Below, one piece after another: positions 26,623 through 35,149 of a stretch of 64,000 nucleotides of DNA (position 1 is its first letter; every line of letters begins with the position of its first letter). The position numbers and the translations under genes are program-made. This DNA is from Winogradskyella eckloniae (GTDB taxonomy: Bacteria > Bacteroidota > Bacteroidia > Flavobacteriales > Flavobacteriaceae), in assembly GCF_013249045.1 (NCBI RefSeq), contig NZ_JABRWP010000011.1, forward strand, positions 57,763 through 121,762, written 5' to 3'. The notes beneath the pieces were generated by a model that worked only from the letters and a program-made list of their open reading frames with translations, was not told where the DNA came from and did no database searches.

Positions 26623-28572
26623 ATGAAGTCAATAAAATTTAAATGTTTACTTGTAGTACTATTTGCGTTTAATGTATCGTTTGCCCAAGAAAAAGACGAG
26701 GTATTAATTACCGTCGGTGACAACCCAGTAATGGCGTCAGAATTTTTAAGAGTTTATAACAAAAACTTAGATTTAGTAAGAGATGAGAGCCAAAAAGATA
26801 TTGATGGTTATTTAAAATTATTTACAGAATATCAGTTAAAACTAAATGAAGCTAAACGCCTTAAAATTGATGAGGATAAAAATTATCAACGTGAGTTTAC
26901 GCGATATAAAAAACAACTAATTAAAAATTATTTATCAGAAAATAAGGTCACTGATGCGTTAGTAAAAGAGGCTTACGATCGTAGTAAAATAGATGTAAAG
27001 GCATCTCATATTTTAGTAAGATTAGATGCTACAACAGCAGATACAACAGCAGCATACAACCAGGTTTTGGCCTTAAGAAAACGCGTGTTAAAAGAAGGGT
27101 TTGATAGTGTAAAGGCTAAAATGCATGATGGTAAAACTATTTTCCTCGAAGACTTAGGCTATTTTTCTGCTTTCAAAATGGTTTACGATTTTGAAACTGC
27201 AGCCTTTAATACACCAGTTGGAGAAATTTCAATGCCCTTTAGAACTCAGTTTGGCTACCATGTGGTCAATGTTATGGATAAGCGTGAGTCGCGTGGTACC
27301 ATCTCTGCAGCACATATCATGGTAAATTCAAAACAAAAAGATTCTTTATTAAACCCTGAAACGCGTATTAATTCCATTTATCAAAAACTAAATCAAGGTG
27401 AAAGTTTTGAGGCTTTGGCAAAGCAATTTTCTGAAGATAAGAGCTCGGCTAATAATGGTGGGAAAATTACACCTTTTAAAAGTGGTCAATTAAGTTCTAC
27501 GGTTTTTGAAGATGTGGCTTTTGGATTAAAAAATAATAACGAAATCAGTAAGCCATTTAAAACAGCTTACGGTTGGCATATTGTAAAGCGTATAAATTTA
27601 GAGCCAGTTCCACCGTTTGAAGATGTTAAAGATTCTTTTGTAAAACGCGTTAAGCGAGATTCAAGATCTAAGTTAATAAATGAAGCTATGGTGGCTAAGC
27701 TTAAGAAAAATTATAAAATCAATTATAATCCTGATGCTAAAGCCTATTTTGTCAATGCTTTAAATGAAAACTTTTATAATAGAAGTTGGAAATTACCATC
27801 AGATTTAAAAGAAGCAGAAGCGGTATTTACAATAAATGATAGAAAGTTTACCTATTTAGCGTTTGGTAACCATTTAATGACGGCACAGCGTTTATATGCA
27901 AGTAAAACAATGCCATTTGAAAGTATTATTGATAAGGAGTTTGAAAGTTTCTTTGAAGCATCAATATTTAAATATAGAGAGGATAATTTAGAAACTGAAA
28001 ATGAAGACTACGCTAATATTCTAAAAGAATACAGAGATGGACTCTTGTTATTTGATCTCATGGAAAAGGAACTTTGGAATAAAGCTTCTAAAGATACGGT
28101 TGGTTTAGAAAATTATTACAACTCGCACAAAGCTAATTATCAATGGAATGACCGCGTTGATGTGCAAATAGCAACAACCACAGACCAATCAATTTTAAAA
28201 AAATTGAGAAAACTAATGAAAAAAGGTAAGTCAGAAACTGAAATTACAGAATCCTTAAATACCAAGGACAATACCAGTGTGATTTTTACAAAAGGGATTT
28301 ATAATTTAGATAATTCTATATTGCCTTCAGATTTCATAGCAGAGCAAGGTTTATCTAAGGTGTATAATAATCATAATGAAGCATTTCATATTATAAATGT
28401 AAAAGAAGTGCTAGCGGCTAGACCAAAAACCTTAGAAGAAGCCAAAGGAAATGTTATTAATGATTACCAAAATGAAATAGAAGCTAATTGGATTAAAGGA
28501 TTATATAACAGATATAAAGTTGAGATTAATCAAGACGTATTAAATTCTATTAAATCTAAAATTGGGAACTAA
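26623..28572 (+). CDS. peptidylprolyl isomerase with two parvulin domains
   Basis: A periplasmic folding catalyst and chaperone. The 649-residue protein has a signal peptide (KCLLVVLFAFNVSFAQ), an N-terminal helical region, and two PpiC domains. One starts KASHILVRLD and ends FRTQFGYHVVNVMDK; the second starts SAAHIMVNSK and ends FKTAYGWHIVKRI. About 270 further residues follow. It is first of three related genes and probably helps outer-membrane protein folding, as SurA does. Confidence 0.88.
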   Translation: MKSIKFKCLLVVLFAFNVSFAQEKDEVLITVGDNPVMASEFLRVYNKNLDLVRDESQKDIDGYLKLFTEYQLKLNEAKRLKIDEDKNYQREFTRYKKQLIKNYLSENKVTDALVKEAYDRSKIDVKASHILVRLDATTADTTAAYNQVLALRKRVLKEGFDSVKAKMHDGKTIFLEDLGYFSAFKMVYDFETAAFNTPVGEISMPFRTQFGYHVVNVMDKRESRGTISAAHIMVNSKQKDSLLNPETRINSIYQKLNQGESFEALAKQFSEDKSSANNGGKITPFKSGQLSSTVFEDVAFGLKNNNEISKPFKTAYGWHIVKRINLEPVPPFEDVKDSFVKRVKRDSRSKLINEAMVAKLKKNYKINYNPDAKAYFVNALNENFYNRSWKLPSDLKEAEAVFTINDRKFTYLAFGNHLMTAQRLYASKTMPFESIIDKEFESFFEASIFKYREDNLETENEDYANILKEYRDGLLLFDLMEKELWNKASKDTVGLENYYNSHKANYQWNDRVDVQIATTTDQSILKKLRKLMKKGKSETEITESLNTKDNTSVIFTKGIYNLDNSILPSDFIAEQGLSKVYNNHNEAFHIINVKEVLAARPKTLEEAKGNVINDYQNEIEANWIKGLYNRYKVEINQDVLNSIKSKIGN

Positions 28573-28574
28573 AC

Positions 28575-29435
28575 TTGTTTTTATTGAAACGAACCATTTA
28601 CATATCTTTAATAAGCTTTTTTCTAATAAGCTGTAATTTTTTTAAAAACTCTGATGACCTCGAGCCTATAGCGCGAGTAAATGAGTCGTACTTATATAAA
28701 AGTGATATAAAGACTGTAGTGCCAGAAGGAGCCTCTAAAGAAGATAGTACCTTGTTGGTAAATGCGTATATAAATAAATGGGCAAGGCAATTACTATTAA
28801 TGGATGGTGCTTTGGTCAATTTGTCTGAAGAAAAGCAGAATGGGTTTTCAAAATTAGTAGAGCAGTATAAAATAGATCTATTTACAAAAGCATATTTAGA
28901 AGGTTTGGTTATAAAAAATATAGATACAGTTGTGCAAGCAAATGAGTCGCAATTGTTTTATGAAGCCAACAAAGAATCCTTTAAGCTAAATGATAATTTA
29001 ATTCAGTTTAGATACATTAGTTTACCATTAAATCCTGTAGATTTAGATACCATAAAAAACAGGTTTAAACGATTTAAGCCAAAGGATAAGAGGTACTTAG
29101 ATTCTATTTCGGTACAGTTTAAATCGTATGCGTTAAATGATTCGCTTTGGGTAAAGCTAAACCATGTCGCAGAGAAAATTCCGATTATAAATGAATCGAA
29201 TAAAAATCAACTGTTAAAAAAATCTAATTATTTACAACTCAAAGATTCAATAAACCTATATTTGATGCAAGTTAATGACGTGCGATTGCAAAACGATTAC
29301 GCACCTTTGGATTATGTGAATTCATCGATTAAAAAAATTGTTATAAACAAGAGAAAATTAGAGCTCATTAAGCAACTCGAAAATGATATTACAAAAGATG
29401 CTATTAAGAATAATCAATTCCAAATTTATAAATAA
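28575..29435 (+). CDS. lipoprotein related to SurA/PpiC but without a clear parvulin domain
   Basis: The 286-residue protein has a hydrophobic start ending in a lipobox-like LISCN near residue 20. The following NESYLYKSDIK and AYINKWARQLLL parts resemble the SurA N-terminal chaperone fold. The middle (FRYISLPLNPVDLDTIKNRF) sits where a parvulin domain would be but lacks the HILV and GYH motifs. The start is TTG at 28575 or TTG at 28584; no ATG is available before the signal sequence. It lies between two isomerase genes, 2 bases after the first. Confidence 0.65.
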   Translation: MFLLKRTIYISLISFFLISCNFFKNSDDLEPIARVNESYLYKSDIKTVVPEGASKEDSTLLVNAYINKWARQLLLMDGALVNLSEEKQNGFSKLVEQYKIDLFTKAYLEGLVIKNIDTVVQANESQLFYEANKESFKLNDNLIQFRYISLPLNPVDLDTIKNRFKRFKPKDKRYLDSISVQFKSYALNDSLWVKLNHVAEKIPIINESNKNQLLKKSNYLQLKDSINLYLMQVNDVRLQNDYAPLDYVNSSIKKIVINKRKLELIKQLENDITKDAIKNNQFQIYK

Positions 29436-30837
29436 AGCAATACTAGTTGTTTGCTTCTTAGCGGTTAGCCTTATCAATGCCCAGGAAATAATTGATGAAA
29501 ATAAACCAGTTGTAGAAAACGCTAAAGATAGTGTTGTAAAAAAGACACGTATAAAAGCTGATGGTGTTGCCGCTGTAGTAGGTGATTTTATACTATTAGA
29601 ATCTGATTTAGATAGAGAAATTGAGCAGTTAAAATCTCAAGGCGCAGATTTAAGTGAGTTTACAAGATGCGAACTTTTTGGAAGTTTATTAGAAAGTAAA
29701 TTATATGCACATCAAGCAATTCAAGATAGTGTTATTGTTAATGAATTACAGATTCAATCTCGAGTAGATCAGCAATTTCAAGGTATTTTGGCTCAATTAA
29801 ATGGTGATGTCACAAAAATGTTAGAATACTACAAGAAAGATTCAGAACAAGCCTTAAGAGATGAGATGTACGAGATTAACAAGAATAATTTTCTCGCTCA
29901 AGAAATGCAAACTAAAATAACTGGAGATATAGAAGTGACACCAGAGGAGGTTCGTACGTTTTTTAATAATATTCCTAAAGATGAAAGACCAACATTTGGT
30001 ACAGAATTAAAGTTAGCTCAAATTGTTGTGATCCCTGAAGTTACGGAAGAAGCAAAACAAGCCGTTATTGAAAAATTAAAAGGGTTTAAAAAGGACATTG
30101 AAGAAAACGGTTCTAGTTTTACCACTAAGGTATTGTTTTATACAGAAGATACAGCATCAAAACGTGATGGCGGTAAATATACCTTAAATAGAAAGCGGCC
30201 AAGAATGGTAAAAGAGTTTAGAGATGTTGCATTCTCCTTACAAGAAGGCGAAATTTCAGAACCTTTTGAAACCGATTTTGGTTATCATATTATTTTGTTA
30301 GAGAAGGTTAGAGGGCAGGAATATGATGTAAGACATATATTATTACGACCAGAATTAACGCAAGAAGCTATTAGAAAAGCGAATGATGAAATTAAAAAGG
30401 TAAGAGAAAAAATTGTTGATGGTACATTAACATTCGCTGAAGCCGCAAGAGAATTTAGTGATGAAGAAGAAACAAAATATGAAGGCGGTCAATTAACCAA
30501 CCCAACGACTCAAGATTTTAATTTTGAATTAACACGAATGGAGCCTGAATTATATGCTCAGATTCAAGATTTAAAAGATGGTGAAATAAGTGAGGTTTTA
30601 CAAGATGAAGATCGTGTCAACTCCATAAAATTTAAAATATTAACAGTCACAGATCGTATTGATGATCATGAAGCAGATTTTTCTAAGGATTATTTGAAAA
30701 TTAAAAATTTGGCATTACAAGACAAGCAAATTAAAGCTGTAGAGAAATGGCAAAAAGAAACCATTGCGGAGACGTATATAAAAATTAATGGCGAGTACAG
30801 AGAATGTGATTTTCAAAGTAATTGGTTAAAAAAATAA
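29398..30837 (+). CDS. SurA-like periplasmic chaperone/peptidylprolyl isomerase
   Basis: After a signal peptide (KAILVVCFLAVSLINAQ) comes the SurA N-domain (GVAAVVGDFILLESDLDREI), then two parvulin-like domains: LAQIVVIPEV to FETDFGYHIILLEK, and DVRHILLRPEL onwards. It is the closest in layout to true SurA and probably escorts outer-membrane proteins. The ATG at 29398 gives 479 residues; an ATG at 29383 adds five. Either start overlaps the preceding gene (by 38 or 53 bases). Confidence 0.88.
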   Translation: MLLRIINSKFINKAILVVCFLAVSLINAQEIIDENKPVVENAKDSVVKKTRIKADGVAAVVGDFILLESDLDREIEQLKSQGADLSEFTRCELFGSLLESKLYAHQAIQDSVIVNELQIQSRVDQQFQGILAQLNGDVTKMLEYYKKDSEQALRDEMYEINKNNFLAQEMQTKITGDIEVTPEEVRTFFNNIPKDERPTFGTELKLAQIVVIPEVTEEAKQAVIEKLKGFKKDIEENGSSFTTKVLFYTEDTASKRDGGKYTLNRKRPRMVKEFRDVAFSLQEGEISEPFETDFGYHIILLEKVRGQEYDVRHILLRPELTQEAIRKANDEIKKVREKIVDGTLTFAEAAREFSDEEETKYEGGQLTNPTTQDFNFELTRMEPELYAQIQDLKDGEISEVLQDEDRVNSIKFKILTVTDRIDDHEADFSKDYLKIKNLALQDKQIKAVEKWQKETIAETYIKINGEYRECDFQSNWLKK

Positions 30838-30843
30838 GAATCT

Positions 30844-31797
30844 ATGTCTGATGTTTCAAAAATTGAAAATTTCGTAAAGAAATTTGCCGCACTTAAAGAC
30901 GAAGTCGCAAAGGTAATTATTGGTCAAGATGAGGTAGTCAACCAAATTTTAATTTCAATTTTTTCGGGAGGTCATTCGCTTTTAGTCGGTGTGCCTGGTT
31001 TAGCTAAAACATTAATGGTTAATACTATTGCCCAAGCTTTAGGATTAGATTTTAAACGTATACAATTCACACCAGATTTAATGCCTAGTGATATTTTAGG
31101 TAGCGAAATATTAGATGAAAATAGACAATTTAAATTTATAAAAGGGCCTATTTTTTCTAATATTATTTTAGCAGATGAAATCAATAGAACACCACCCAAA
31201 ACACAAGCGGCTTTATTAGAGGCTATGCAAGAACGTTCGGTTACGGTTGCAGGTCATCAATACAAATTAAGTTTACCGTATTTTGTTTTAGCTACTCAAA
31301 ACCCAATTGAGCAAGAAGGAACATATCCTTTACCAGAAGCACAGTTAGACCGATTTATGTTTGCTATTAATTTGGAGTATCCCTCATTTCAAGAAGAAGT
31401 AGATGTGGTAAAAGCCACAACGACAGATGTGAAATTGACGGTAAACTCATTATTTACAGAGCAAGAGATTATAGAATTTCAGAATGTAATTCGTCGTATT
31501 CCTGTAGCAGATAATGTTATAGAGTATGCAGTGTCCTTAGTCGGTAAAACAAGACCAAAAGAGCATACAGCGGCAGAAATAGTTAAAGAATTCGTAGATT
31601 GGGGCGCAGGACCTAGAGCTTCTCAAAATTTAATATTAGCTGCTAAAACACATGCTGCAACAAAAGGAAAATTCTCTCCAGATATTGAAGATGTTCAAGC
31701 AGTAGCTACTGGAATTCTAAGGCATAGAATCATTAAAAATTATAAGGCCGAAGCAGAAGGTGTTACCGACGAGAAAATTATTCAGAGCTTATTTTAA
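30844..31797 (+). CDS. MoxR family AAA+ ATPase
   Basis: A 317-residue AAA+ ATPase of the MoxR type, which acts as a chaperone for assembling complexes, often with VWA-domain proteins. Walker A is GVPGLAKT, Walker B is LADEINRTPPKTQAALLEAM, and sensor 1 is ATQNPIEQEGTYPLPEAQLDRF. Usually the next genes encode DUF58 and VWA proteins; here none follows, and a 369-base gap with an aconitase gene comes next. It starts 6 bases after surA and is probably in that operon. Confidence 0.88.
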   Translation: MSDVSKIENFVKKFAALKDEVAKVIIGQDEVVNQILISIFSGGHSLLVGVPGLAKTLMVNTIAQALGLDFKRIQFTPDLMPSDILGSEILDENRQFKFIKGPIFSNIILADEINRTPPKTQAALLEAMQERSVTVAGHQYKLSLPYFVLATQNPIEQEGTYPLPEAQLDRFMFAINLEYPSFQEEVDVVKATTTDVKLTVNSLFTEQEIIEFQNVIRRIPVADNVIEYAVSLVGKTRPKEHTAAEIVKEFVDWGAGPRASQNLILAAKTHAATKGKFSPDIEDVQAVATGILRHRIIKNYKAEAEGVTDEKIIQSLF

Positions 31798-32166
31798 TTC
31801 GAATTTTAATGTTAATGCGGCTTTTGTTTAGACAATGGCGTACAACATAGACGTGTTTATCTATGTGTTGTAGTCGCAGAAATTGGAGGCCTCTTTTTCC
31901 TTGAACAATGTGATTTTTCATTATTTATAATGGTTATAGTTTAATAAATAAAATTCATACCTATACTAAATTTGAATAATTGTTAAATTATTAGGTATTA
32001 ACTATATTTTTTTGTGATAAATTGAGTTAATTGTATTAAATTTTATCAAATTGTATAATATTGTTATTGGCACTCCTATTTTCTTACATATTTTTAAATC
32101 CTCTTTTAAATTTGTAAATTTGTAACCTTTTAAAAATAACGTGACTAAAAAAATAACCCTACGTAT
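31798..32166 (+). promoter_or_regulatory. acnB upstream region with two tandem -7 boxes
   Basis: This 369-base gap has no gene that could be recognised. TAAATTTG occurs twice in direct succession (32107-32114 and 32115-32122), both matching the -7 consensus, so two start sites eight bases apart are possible for acnB. No TTG was found at the right distance. A weak bulged hairpin near 31830-31864 has no T-run and is not called a terminator. Confidence 0.45.
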
Positions 32167-34941
32167 ATGAACATTTATAAAGATTATCTTAAGGAAATTG
32201 AAGACAGAAAAGAATTAGGTCTTCATCCTAAGCCAATAGATGGTGCAGATTTATTAAGCGCAATTATTGAGCAAATTAAAGACACAAATAATGAGTATAG
32301 AGAGCAGTCTCTTAACTTTTTTATTTATAATGTTTTGCCAGGTACTACAAGTGCTGCTGTTGTTAAAGCAAAGTTTTTAAAAGAAATCATTTTAGGTGAA
32401 TCTTTAGTTCCAGAAATTTCAACTGAGTTTGCTTTTGAGCAATTATCACATATGAAAGGTGGCCCTTCTATTAAAGTGTTGTTAGATATCGCACTAGGTG
32501 ATGATCTAGATCTTGCAAAACAAGCGGCTAAAGTGTTAAAAACACAAGTGTTTCTTTACGAGGCAGATACAGATCGTTTAGAAGAAGCTCTAAAGAACGG
32601 AAGTGATATCGCTAAAGATATTATTGAAAGTTATGCGCAAGCAGAGTTCTTTACAAAACTACCAGATATAGAAGAGGAAATTGAAGTCGTAACATACATT
32701 GCTGGTGTAGGTGATATATCAACAGATTTATTATCTCCAGGTGGTGATGCACACTCAAGATCAGATCGTGAATTACACGGTCAATGTATTTTTGAGCATA
32801 ATAAGGAGATGCAAAAAGAAGTATTAGCGTTAAAGGAACAACATCCAGATAAACGTGTGATGCTAATTGCAGAAAAGGGCACAATGGGTGTAGGATCTTC
32901 AAGAATGTCTGGTGTTAATAATGTAGCGTTATGGACAGGTATTTCTTCGAGTCCATATGTACCGTTTATTAATATTGCTCCTGTAATTGCAGGTACCAAT
33001 GGAATTGCTCCAATATTTTTAACAACCGTTGGTGTAACAGGTGGTATTGGTTTAGACCTTAAAAACTGGGTTCAACAAAAAGATGCAGCAGGAGAGACTA
33101 TCGTTGATGAAGATGGCGAACCAATCTTAAAAGAAGTGTATTCGGTTGCAACTGGTACTGTACTTACTATTAATACAAAAGAGAAAAAATTATATAATGG
33201 CGATACAGAATTAAAAGATATTTCTGCAGCATTTACACCACAAAAAATGGAGTTTATGAAAGCAGGAGGTTCTTACGCTGTTGTTTTCGGTAAAAAATTA
33301 CAAACATTTGCATGTAAGGTGTTAGGTATAGATGTACCTCAAGTGTATGCACCTTCAAAAGAAGTATCTATAGAAGGACAAGGTTTAACTGCCGTAGAAA
33401 AAATATTCAATAAAAATGCAGTAGGAACTTCAGGAGCTACGCTTCATGCAGGTTCTTATGTACGTGCAGAAGTTAATATTGTAGGATCTCAAGATACTAC
33501 AGGCTTAATGACGTCTCAAGAATTAGAGATGATGGCTGCAACGGTAATTTCTCCAATTGTAGATGGCGCATATCAATCAGGTTGTCATACGGCTTCAGTT
33601 TGGGATGATAAATCTAAAGCTAACATTCCAAGGTTAATGCAGTTTATGAACGATTTTGGTTTAATTACTGGTCGTGATCCAAAAGGAAAGTATTTTCCAA
33701 TGACGGATGTTATTCATAAAGTACTTAACGATATTACAGTAGGTGATTGGGACATCATTATTGGTGGCGATTCGCATACACGTATGTCTAAAGGTGTTGC
33801 TTTTGGAGCAGATTCTGGTACAGTAGCTTTAGCATTAGCAACAGGAGAGGCAAGTATGCCAATTCCGGAATCGGTAAAAGTAACCTTTAAAGGCGAAATG
33901 AAACCATATATGGATTTCCGTGATGTGGTACACGCTACACAACAACAAATGCTTAAGCAATTTGGTGGCGAAAACGTATTCCAAGGTCGTGTAATTGAAG
34001 TGCATATAGGTACATTAACTGCAGATCAAGCCTTTACATTTACAGATTGGACTGCAGAGATGAAAGCAAAAGCTTCAATCTGTATTTCAGAAGATGAAAC
34101 ACTTATCGAATCTTTAGAGATTGCAAAAGGGCGTATCCAAATCATGATCGATAAAGGAATGGATAATGCAAAACAAGTACTTAAAGGTCTTGTAGATAAA
34201 GCAGAAACTCGTATTACAGAGCTTAAAACAGGTATTAAACCATCATTAAGACCAGATGCGAATGCAAAATATCATGCGGAAGTGCTTATCGATTTAGATG
34301 AAATTGTTGAGCCAATGATAGCTGATCCTGATGTAAATAACGAAGATGTTTCTAAACGTTACACACACGATACTATTCGTCCGTTATCTTACTATGGCGG
34401 AACTAAAAAAGTAGATTTAGGTTTTGTAGGATCTTGTATGGTTCATAAAGGCGATATGAAAATATTAGCTCAAATGTTAAAGAATATTGAGGCACAACAA
34501 GGTAAGGTAGAATTTAAAGCACCTTTAGTTGTAGCACCTCCAACATATAACATTGTAGACGAGTTAAAAGAAGAAGGCGACTGGGAAGTATTGCAAAAAT
34601 ACTCAGGTTTCGAGTTTGACGATAGCGCACCAAAAGGGTTAGCGCGTACCAAATACGAAAACATGTTGTATTTAGAACGTCCAGGGTGTAACCTTTGTAT
34701 GGGTAACCAAGAAAAAGCAGAACCAGGAGATACAGTTATGGCAACCTCTACACGTTTATTCCAAGGTCGTGTTGTAAAAGATTCAGGAGAGAAAAAAGGT
34801 GAATCTTTATTATCATCAACTCCAGTGGTAGTCTTATCTACAATTTTAGGGAGAACACCAACGATGGAAGAATATGAAGTGGCCGTAGAAGGCATAGTCT
34901 TAACAAAGTTTAAGCCATCTACAAAACAATTGGTAAGATAA
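32167..34941 (+). CDS. acnB: aconitate hydratase B / 2-methylisocitrate dehydratase
   Basis: Interconverts citrate and isocitrate in the TCA cycle; AcnB can also act on 2-methylisocitrate. The 924-residue protein has the HEAT-like N-terminal domain typical of AcnB (YKDYLKEIEDRKELGLHPKPIDGADL) before the swivelling and catalytic domains. The [4Fe-4S] ligands are Cys757 (GSCMVHKGD), Cys841 and Cys844 (PGCNLCMGN). It is about 60 residues longer than the Escherichia coli enzyme. The second aconitase follows 208 bases later with its own control region. Confidence 0.95.
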   Translation: MNIYKDYLKEIEDRKELGLHPKPIDGADLLSAIIEQIKDTNNEYREQSLNFFIYNVLPGTTSAAVVKAKFLKEIILGESLVPEISTEFAFEQLSHMKGGPSIKVLLDIALGDDLDLAKQAAKVLKTQVFLYEADTDRLEEALKNGSDIAKDIIESYAQAEFFTKLPDIEEEIEVVTYIAGVGDISTDLLSPGGDAHSRSDRELHGQCIFEHNKEMQKEVLALKEQHPDKRVMLIAEKGTMGVGSSRMSGVNNVALWTGISSSPYVPFINIAPVIAGTNGIAPIFLTTVGVTGGIGLDLKNWVQQKDAAGETIVDEDGEPILKEVYSVATGTVLTINTKEKKLYNGDTELKDISAAFTPQKMEFMKAGGSYAVVFGKKLQTFACKVLGIDVPQVYAPSKEVSIEGQGLTAVEKIFNKNAVGTSGATLHAGSYVRAEVNIVGSQDTTGLMTSQELEMMAATVISPIVDGAYQSGCHTASVWDDKSKANIPRLMQFMNDFGLITGRDPKGKYFPMTDVIHKVLNDITVGDWDIIIGGDSHTRMSKGVAFGADSGTVALALATGEASMPIPESVKVTFKGEMKPYMDFRDVVHATQQQMLKQFGGENVFQGRVIEVHIGTLTADQAFTFTDWTAEMKAKASICISEDETLIESLEIAKGRIQIMIDKGMDNAKQVLKGLVDKAETRITELKTGIKPSLRPDANAKYHAEVLIDLDEIVEPMIADPDVNNEDVSKRYTHDTIRPLSYYGGTKKVDLGFVGSCMVHKGDMKILAQMLKNIEAQQGKVEFKAPLVVAPPTYNIVDELKEEGDWEVLQKYSGFEFDDSAPKGLARTKYENMLYLERPGCNLCMGNQEKAEPGDTVMATSTRLFQGRVVKDSGEKKGESLLSSTPVVVLSTILGRTPTMEEYEVAVEGIVLTKFKPSTKQLVR

Positions 34942-34967
34942 AACCAATCTATATATAGTAACTAAAA

Positions 34968-34997
34968 AGTCCAGATCTTAGATCTGGACTTTTTTTT
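34968..34997 (+). terminator. terminator of acnB
   Basis: A perfect 10-bp stem AGTCCAGATC / GATCTGGACT with loop TTA is followed by seven T. It sits 27 bases after the acnB stop. Confidence 0.9.
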
Positions 34998-35046
34998 GTT
35001 AACCATTTAAATTAGTCTTTTTTTTATTGAATTAATAAAATTGTCA

Positions 35047-35114
35047 TTGATAAAACTTATAACACTATCAAATTATAAGTATTGTATTGACTTTTAAAGT
35101 CAGTCTTCATTTTG
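35047..35114 (+). promoter_or_regulatory. inverted repeats and probable promoter of the second aconitase gene
   Basis: Three inverted repeats crowd this region: TTGATA/TATCAA (35047-35052, 35066-35071), ACTTATAA/TTATAAGT (35055-35062, 35073-35080), and TGACTTT-T-AAAGTCA (35088-35102). The last lies between a TTG (35082-35084 or 35087-35089) and a TCATTTTG -7-like box (35107-35114), where a repressor would block transcription. The TTGAT/ATCAA half-sites recall Fnr-type sites, but the spacing is wider than usual. A Crp/Fnr gene lies downstream. Confidence 0.4.
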
Positions 35115-35149
35115 TATATTAGTAGAATAAATATAAAACAAAGAAGACT

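Noticed and set aside
31830..31864. Terminator after moxR
   Set aside because: The hairpin is bulged and lacks a T-run.
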